Below, piece after piece: positions 16,655 through 20,083 of a stretch of DNA of 20,083 bases. The notes beneath the pieces are model-generated. The model saw only the letters and a program-made list of their open reading frames with translations, did no database searches and was not told where the DNA came from. Where the stretch lies: positions 1 through 20,083 of the forward strand of contig JAGVII010000102.1 in NCBI GenBank assembly GCA_020056155.1. The letters are read 5' to 3'. The DNA is from Afipia sp. (GTDB lineage: Bacteria > Pseudomonadota > Alphaproteobacteria > Rhizobiales > Xanthobacteraceae). Every line of letters begins with the position of its first letter. Positions within the stretch are counted from its first letter, which is position 1. The position numbers and the translations under genes are program-made.

Positions 16655-18259
16655 TCAGGCTGCTTCTGCCAGGCCGGCATCTTCAACCAGTTCGTCTTCA
16701 GGAATCACTTCCTCGGATTGCACCAGCCTGCTTTCCAGCAGGCGCTCGCGCTGAATCCTCCAGATTTCTGCCTCCTTCTCCTTCGGAATCGGCACGTAGT
16801 AACTAAGAATACGATTCACTCTGGAGCTGTTGGCTTTGCCGATCATGCCAGCAAAGGTACTGGGAAGCAGTCGCGAGTCGTTGCCGGACAGGAGCGTCGC
16901 CAGTTCATGGCGCTCATCTTTCGCGAGCTTCTTGAACTCTGCTTCGAATTCGTCGAATTCCGGCCTGCCATCAAACTTTTCATACCAAAACCGGTTGAAC
17001 AGGAAATGCTGTGGCCGTAGAAGCAGTTCTTCGAACTCGTCCCTATCGTCACCAAATGCTTGCTTAAAGAATTGAGGGGCGCCACTCACCACTCCATGCG
17101 TCGCCTGCAAAATGATCTGCATCGAGCGCAAGTAGTAGCGATTCCAATGCTCGCTGACAAAAGATCGGTCCGGGAGATCTGTCGGTTGGTAGCGCATCGG
17201 GAACGAAAAGATACGGATATTGAGCTTCTCATTCAGGTCGATATTTATGCGCATACGCTCGTACAGATCGGCCGGTGTGTCGATGAAGTTGTACAGCATG
17301 TAGTTGGACAGGTCCGTCAGGCCCACGTCGTGTGCCATGTGGATTGCCTTTTCATAGGCCTTTCGTACCCCGAGATGGTCAAAGGCGATCCGGAGAGGTC
17401 GAATGGCGATCGTGGCCATCTCCTCTAGGTACATCTTGTCCTTGCACAGGATACGTGCGTCGACCCCCTGATTGAAGTCGACGCGCCGCTGAGTGGGGAC
17501 CTTGCCCGGTCGGCGGAACATCGCGCCCTTGTGGAAGCCGTTATCGCGAATTTCTGCAATGATGTTCTTGTAGTTCTGCGAGGCAACGACATTGTTGTCC
17601 ATCAGCATTAGGTCGCGTTTCTCACCATGGCGTTCGGCAATGGCTTTGATCAACCCGGTGATGGACTGGGCATCGCGCTGATCGCCTTCGAGTTTGGGGA
17701 CGCCACAAAAGTGGCACTTGCGGACGCAGCCACGGGAAGCATAAGCAAAATAGGCGTCATGGACCGGATAGACGTATTGATCCTTGATCTGATCGAGGAT
17801 GGAATAGTCTGGCACCAGGTCCTCAATCGGCGTTCCGCCGAAGTCGTCCGAATACAATTCTTCTGCAAAGTCGTCGAGTTGTAGGGACTCCGATGGGGAG
17901 CCTGACAGTAGGCCCGCAATGAATCGCACACCACGCCAGCGGGGTTCAGCGACAAACTTCTCATGCATTAGTGAAGCGGCTATTCCGCCGACGAACACCT
18001 TGATGGTATCGCCGCGTGCAATCTCGATGGCGGCATCAATGGACTTGGCGATTTCCTTCCATTCGAAGGAGAAAAGCGTGGTCACATAGATGCGATCCCA
18101 AATGACCTTCTGAACGGACTTGTCCTTGTCACCCTTGATGAACTTGATGTTGTCGCGTTTGCCATAGGGACCGTGATACGCGGCAAGCTTCATAAGACCC
18201 AGGGGCGGATACTTGTTCTTATATCCCGGCTCAATGAGCAGAATGTTCTTGTTTGCCAT
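16655..18259 (-). CDS. Radical SAM enzyme with cobalamin-binding-like N-terminus
   Basis: A 534-residue protein. C178-x3-C182-x2-C185 (RGCVRKCHFCGVPK) is the canonical [4Fe-4S] cluster motif of radical SAM enzymes, which cleave S-adenosylmethionine to a 5'-deoxyadenosyl radical. The N-terminal 150 residues (NILLIEPGYKNKYPPLGLMK, later VFVGGIAASLMHEKFV) resemble the Rossmann-like B12-binding domain of class-B-type enzymes, but I do not see a clear DxHxxG, so cobalamin binding is uncertain. The TIM-barrel core continues to about residue 390 (LMLMDNNVVAS; FNQGVDARIL). A long C-terminal extension (to 534) is unassigned. The start overlaps the end of the DGQHR gene by 29 bases. It is the only candidate chemical modifier in the cluster; whether the substrate is DNA, RNA, protein or a small molecule is unknown. 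Confidence 0.9.
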   Translation of the reverse strand: MANKNILLIEPGYKNKYPPLGLMKLAAYHGPYGKRDNIKFIKGDKDKSVQKVIWDRIYVTTLFSFEWKEIAKSIDAAIEIARGDTIKVFVGGIAASLMHEKFVAEPRWRGVRFIAGLLSGSPSESLQLDDFAEELYSDDFGGTPIEDLVPDYSILDQIKDQYVYPVHDAYFAYASRGCVRKCHFCGVPKLEGDQRDAQSITGLIKAIAERHGEKRDLMLMDNNVVASQNYKNIIAEIRDNGFHKGAMFRRPGKVPTQRRVDFNQGVDARILCKDKMYLEEMATIAIRPLRIAFDHLGVRKAYEKAIHMAHDVGLTDLSNYMLYNFIDTPADLYERMRINIDLNEKLNIRIFSFPMRYQPTDLPDRSFVSEHWNRYYLRSMQIILQATHGVVSGAPQFFKQAFGDDRDEFEELLLRPQHFLFNRFWYEKFDGRPEFDEFEAEFKKLAKDERHELATLLSGNDSRLLPSTFAGMIGKANSSRVNRILSYYVPIPKEKEAEIWRIQRERLLESRLVQSEEVIPEDELVEDAGLAEAA

Positions 18260-19283
18260 GCGTCATGTATCCAGATAGTTGTTTTGTGCGCATCTGCCGC
18301 AGCAGGGCCAGGGCAGCATCCGCACCACTAGCGCCGCCATAGCCCTTGAGTGGTCCTTTGCCGGACCAGTCGATGCCATGCACGAAATCCGACAGCGCCG
18401 AAATAAAGTAGTCGATGTCGCAAGCAACGCGCTTGGAGATGGACTCGCGATATAGCTCGCCAGCCAGACTCATCAGACAATAAACCCCGATGCCTTTCAC
18501 CAGCATGTTCTGACGGGGCTGATTCCACTGCTTCGACAAGACAACAGTTATCGCGCGCCAGAAATCGATCACCAGTGTTGCTGTGGAGTCGTCGACATCC
18601 TTGTTCGATAGACCCGCTTCACGCAGGAAACGACGGGCTGCCTTCTGCATAGTTCGCAATGAGGCAACTCGCAACGGTCCTGTCGTGCGATTGCCGCCCA
18701 AATCGAGGCGCTGGTACCAGGGTGAGCGGTGGTCCTCGTGGAGAACCAAGGCAAGAAAGAGCTCCGGCTTGGCCGTCTTAAGGTCCACTTCAACCAGTCG
18801 CGCCTCCGTGAAATCGAGCAGACTGCCGCTCAAACCCTTGGCCTTGCCATTGATGACCCTGAAGATTTCCATTTCCTCTTCGATGCCCAGGCCAATGTAG
18901 GCCATGAAGGCAAAGGGAATCTGGCTATCCCGCAGATAGCCGAGTCGATGTTGGCAGTCGACCTGGGCCATTACCGGGGCTGTCCCGACATCGACTACCA
19001 AGGTGGCGCCATGTGAAGCACGCGTTACCTTCCATCCCTTCCGGTCAGGCCGCAGATTGAAAGTCAGCGGGATCGTGGTTGCGCCTGGTTGCTGGATGTA
19101 CCGCTTGAACTCTAGGCTGTGCTCTCGATGAAAGCGGCGCTGATATCCCTTACCGGTTACCTCGTCGAGGATGTCCGGGAAGCTGATCTGACTAAGTTCA
19201 GATGCATTGGCAAAGCCCAGAAAAACCTCTCGGTCGCCGCAGCGGCCAATCTGGCCAGTGAATGAAAGCAAGGACTTTTTCAT
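18231..19283 (-). CDS. DGQHR-family protein (DndB-like)
   Basis: A 350-residue protein whose signature is VMAQVDCQHRLGYL (104-117): the DGQHR box with Gly replaced by Cys110. Downstream is the family's typical FRVINGKAKGLSGSLLDF segment (141-158). DGQHR proteins include DndB, which regulates or limits DNA phosphorothioation, and many uncharacterised members in defence islands. The rest is mixed alpha/beta and unassigned. ATG 19283 is directly preceded by an in-frame TAG, so it is the earliest possible start. There is no clear Shine-Dalgarno. A promoter with an extended -10 lies about 25 bases upstream. It is the first gene of the operon, overlapping the radical SAM gene by 29 bases. A DndB-like control role over the modification is inferred. 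Confidence 0.85.
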   Translation of the reverse strand: MKKSLLSFTGQIGRCGDREVFLGFANASELSQISFPDILDEVTGKGYQRRFHREHSLEFKRYIQQPGATTIPLTFNLRPDRKGWKVTRASHGATLVVDVGTAPVMAQVDCQHRLGYLRDSQIPFAFMAYIGLGIEEEMEIFRVINGKAKGLSGSLLDFTEARLVEVDLKTAKPELFLALVLHEDHRSPWYQRLDLGGNRTTGPLRVASLRTMQKAARRFLREAGLSNKDVDDSTATLVIDFWRAITVVLSKQWNQPRQNMLVKGIGVYCLMSLAGELYRESISKRVACDIDYFISALSDFVHGIDWSGKGPLKGYGGASGADAALALLRQMRTKQLSGYMTHGKQEHSAH

Positions 19284-19308
19284 CTACACAAGTGCAGTAT
19301 TTCGCTGC

Positions 19309-19337
19309 AATTTAGCACTCTAGTGTCAAGTGATCAA
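19309..19337 (-). promoter_or_regulatory. Promoter of the DGQHR-radical SAM-GHKL operon
   Basis: Read leftward: TTGATC (-35, 19337-19332), a 17-base spacer, then TAAATT (-10, 19314-19309) preceded by TGC, an extended -10. The spacer contains CACT-AG-AGTG, a small dyad that could be an operator, and CACTTG occurs on both sides of the -10. Transcription would start about 20 bases before the DGQHR ATG. Confidence 0.5.
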
Positions 19338-19741
19338 CCATGATGAGCTGACTAGTATTTGAAAACCAATATGGTCGTTACTATTTATGAATGGGTTGTT
19401 TCCACCGAAGTGTCGAGTCTGTTGGGACAGCCGCCGGCAAGTCCTGAACCGTTAGCTGTTCTGCCTGCCATCCAGGATCGTCTCGACAATGTCTCGCGCT
19501 GGCTGCACAGACTCGAGCGAGCGATTCCATCATCCTGTTGTCGATGGCGGCGACAGGTTCTGGATTACCATTGCATGACCGACAGCCAGCAATGCAACGG
19601 ACTGCTGACTGAACCCCGTCATATAGTCATAGTCTGGGATAGCCGGAATTTTGACATCACGTAGCAATTGCTCCACTGTGCGGAGCAATAATCTCGGCCA
19701 GTTGATCCGTAGGTCAATAACGCGAGTATGGGCAATGCCGA
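19338..19741. other. Intergenic DNA between the DGQHR promoter and the tRNA-proximal repeats
   Basis: Apart from the possible recombinase remnant, I see no gene here. An 84-codon leftward frame (19530-19784) and a 101-codon rightward frame (19359-19664) overlap each other. The leftward one would start inside the tRNA terminator. Neither resembles a known family. It is probably the decayed end of the island. Confidence 0.45.
19452..19529 (-). pseudogene. Possible C-terminal remnant of a large serine recombinase
   Basis: Read leftward, the frame between stop codons encodes WNRSLESVQPARDIVETILD followed by GRQNS and a stop. The string DIVE-x-IL-x-GRQ is a well-known segment near the C-terminus of phage-type serine recombinases (commonly LAPDIVEAILDGRQ). 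Upstream in frame there is a stop, and no recombinase catalytic domain remains. It lies at the tRNA side of the island, a plausible place for recombinase debris. The match is short and from memory only. Confidence 0.35.
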
Positions 19742-19777
19742 TGGGCCATACGTGGGCCAGAAATGGGCCATGGCCCA
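19742..19777. repeat. Three TGGGCCA direct repeats at exact 11-bp spacing plus an inverted copy
   Basis: TGGGCCA occurs at 19742-19748, 19753-19759 and 19764-19770, each exactly 11 bases apart, so all lie on one face of the helix. The third is followed directly by TGGCCCA (19771-19777), forming a perfect 14-bp palindrome. The array lies between the possible recombinase remnant and the tRNA terminator, about 50 bases from the tRNA 3' end, where arm-type integrase sites would be expected if the island entered the tRNA gene. The function is inferred. Confidence 0.6.
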
Positions 19778-19817
19778 AAAACAAAAAGGCTCGGCAAACT
19801 GATATGCTTGCCGAGCC
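19777..19817 (-). terminator. Intrinsic terminator of tRNA-Met
   Basis: Read leftward, a perfect 10-bp stem GGCTCGGCAA/TTGCCGAGCC (19817-19808 with 19797-19788) around a 10-base loop is followed by TTTTTGTTTTT. It lies 11 bases after the tRNA CCA end. Confidence 0.9.
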
Positions 19818-19827
19818 TCTTGTAGTC

Positions 19828-19904
19828 TGGTGGTGATGGGGGGACTTGAACCCTCGACCTACGGATTATGAATCCGTCGCTCTAACCAGCTGAGCTACAT
19901 CACC
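19828..19904 (-). tRNA. tRNA-Met (anticodon CAU, elongator type)
   Basis: The leftward sequence folds as a 77-base tRNA with encoded CCA. The acceptor GGTGATG pairs with CATCACC, the D-arm is GCTCAGCTGGTTAGAGC, and the anticodon stem ACGGA/TCCGT holds the loop TTCATAA (anticodon CAT). The T-arm is GGGGG-TTCAAGT-CCCCC-like. It begins with a paired G1, unlike initiator tRNA, so it is elongator Met or the CAU-reading Ile2 species; Met is favoured by overall similarity. It has its own promoter and terminator. tRNA genes of this kind are common island insertion targets. Confidence 0.93.
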
Positions 19905-19916
19905 GAAAGGGGCGCG

Positions 19917-19946
19917 ATTATCGTCTGCCGACGCCTCTATTGTCAA
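19917..19946 (-). promoter_or_regulatory. Promoter of tRNA-Met
   Basis: Read leftward: a perfect TTGACA (-35, 19946-19941), an 18-base spacer, then GATAAT (-10, 19922-19917). The predicted transcript start is a few bases before the tRNA 5' end. This is a typical strong stable-RNA promoter. Confidence 0.8.
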
Positions 19947-19974
19947 GGTGGGCCGGCTCCGGGACAATGGCGGC

Positions 19975-20083
19975 ATGGAATTCGATGTCGTCATTGTCGG
20001 CGGCGGTTTGGTCGGCCTTTCCCTTGCGGTTGCCCTGAAACGAAGCCGTCTTTCGATCGGCTTGGTTGAAGGGCGCGCGCCCG
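19975..20083 (+). CDS. N-terminal fragment of a UbiH/UbiF/VisC-family FAD monooxygenase
   Basis: The visible 36 codons read MEFDVVIVGGGLVGLSLAVA, then LKRSRLSIGLVEGRAP. This is the dinucleotide-binding beta-alpha-beta unit (GxGxxG: GGGLVG) with the acidic end of strand 2 (VE) that defines flavoprotein hydroxylases of the COQ6/UbiH/UbiF/VisC family, which hydroxylate ubiquinone precursors. The specific member cannot be told from the fragment. It is divergent from tRNA-Met and looks like core chromosome, so it marks the host side of the island junction. The gene runs off the right edge. Confidence 0.85.
   Translation, partial: MEFDVVIVGGGLVGLSLAVALKRSRLSIGLVEGRAP

Noticed and set aside
11122..19283. 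Known Dnd or Dpd system
   Set aside because: Only the DGQHR, ParB and SNF2 classes are shared. The cysteine desulfurase, PAPS-reductase-like DndC, DndD/E and the TGT-like DpdA are not present in the window.
19530..19784. 84-codon leftward ORF near the tRNA
   Set aside because: Its ATG lies in the T-tract region of the tRNA terminator and its first residues come from the repeat array; no family or ribosome binding site.
1..20083. CRISPR array or insertion sequence
   Set aside because: No regularly spaced repeats of CRISPR length and no transposase with flanking terminal inverted repeats were seen; the only regular array is the 11-bp TGGGCCA set.

Overview
The window looks like a GC-rich proteobacterium, most likely a betaproteobacterium. 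This rests on the start of a UbiH/VisC-family ubiquinone-pathway hydroxylase, the codon use, and an elongator-type tRNA-Met(CAU) divergent from it at the right edge. Most of the rest looks like an integrated genomic island. The 11-19.3 kb genes look less GC-rich than the integrase region (by eye, not counted).

Layout. (1) 1-2.5 kb: the start of a small DNA-binding-type protein family, a possible small ORF, a secreted protein of unknown function and a lipoprotein. (2) 2.5-5.4 kb: a small XRE regulator converges on a tightly overlapping leftward module of excisionase-like protein, tyrosine integrase (Arm DUF3596 type) and a YhaM-like HD-domain protein. (3) 5.4-10.4 kb: a 404-bp regulatory gap, then one 1530-residue SF1 (UvrD/TRANK1-like) helicase with a repeat-containing C-terminal half. 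(4) 10.4-11.1 kb: about 700 bp with no convincing gene. (5) 11.1-19.3 kb: two operons facing each other. The rightward one encodes ParB-like protein A, a PD-(D/E)xK-type nuclease, an SNF2 ATPase and ParB-like protein B. The leftward one encodes a DGQHR-family (DndB-like) protein, a radical SAM enzyme with a cobalamin-binding-like N-terminus, and a GHKL/HSP90-like ATPase. (6) 19.3-20.1 kb: a promoter, a possible recombinase remnant, an 11-bp-phased TGGGCCA array, the tRNA-Met terminator, tRNA-Met with its own promoter, and the ubiH-like gene.

How it may work together. The convergent pair of operons is the most interesting part. It has the parts list of a modification-plus-restriction system comparable in logic to Dnd (phosphorothioate) or Dpd (7-deazaguanine): DGQHR, ParB/Srx-like and SNF2 proteins plus a small nuclease. 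The characteristic enzymes of those systems (DndA/C/D, DpdA) are absent, and a radical SAM enzyme plus an HSP90-like ATPase stand in their place. I cannot match this combination to a named defence system. I propose it as a candidate uncharacterised nucleic-acid modification or defence system. The function is inference; the domain calls rest on visible motifs. The helicase at 5.8-10.4 kb may be an extra component or an independent defence gene carried by the same island.
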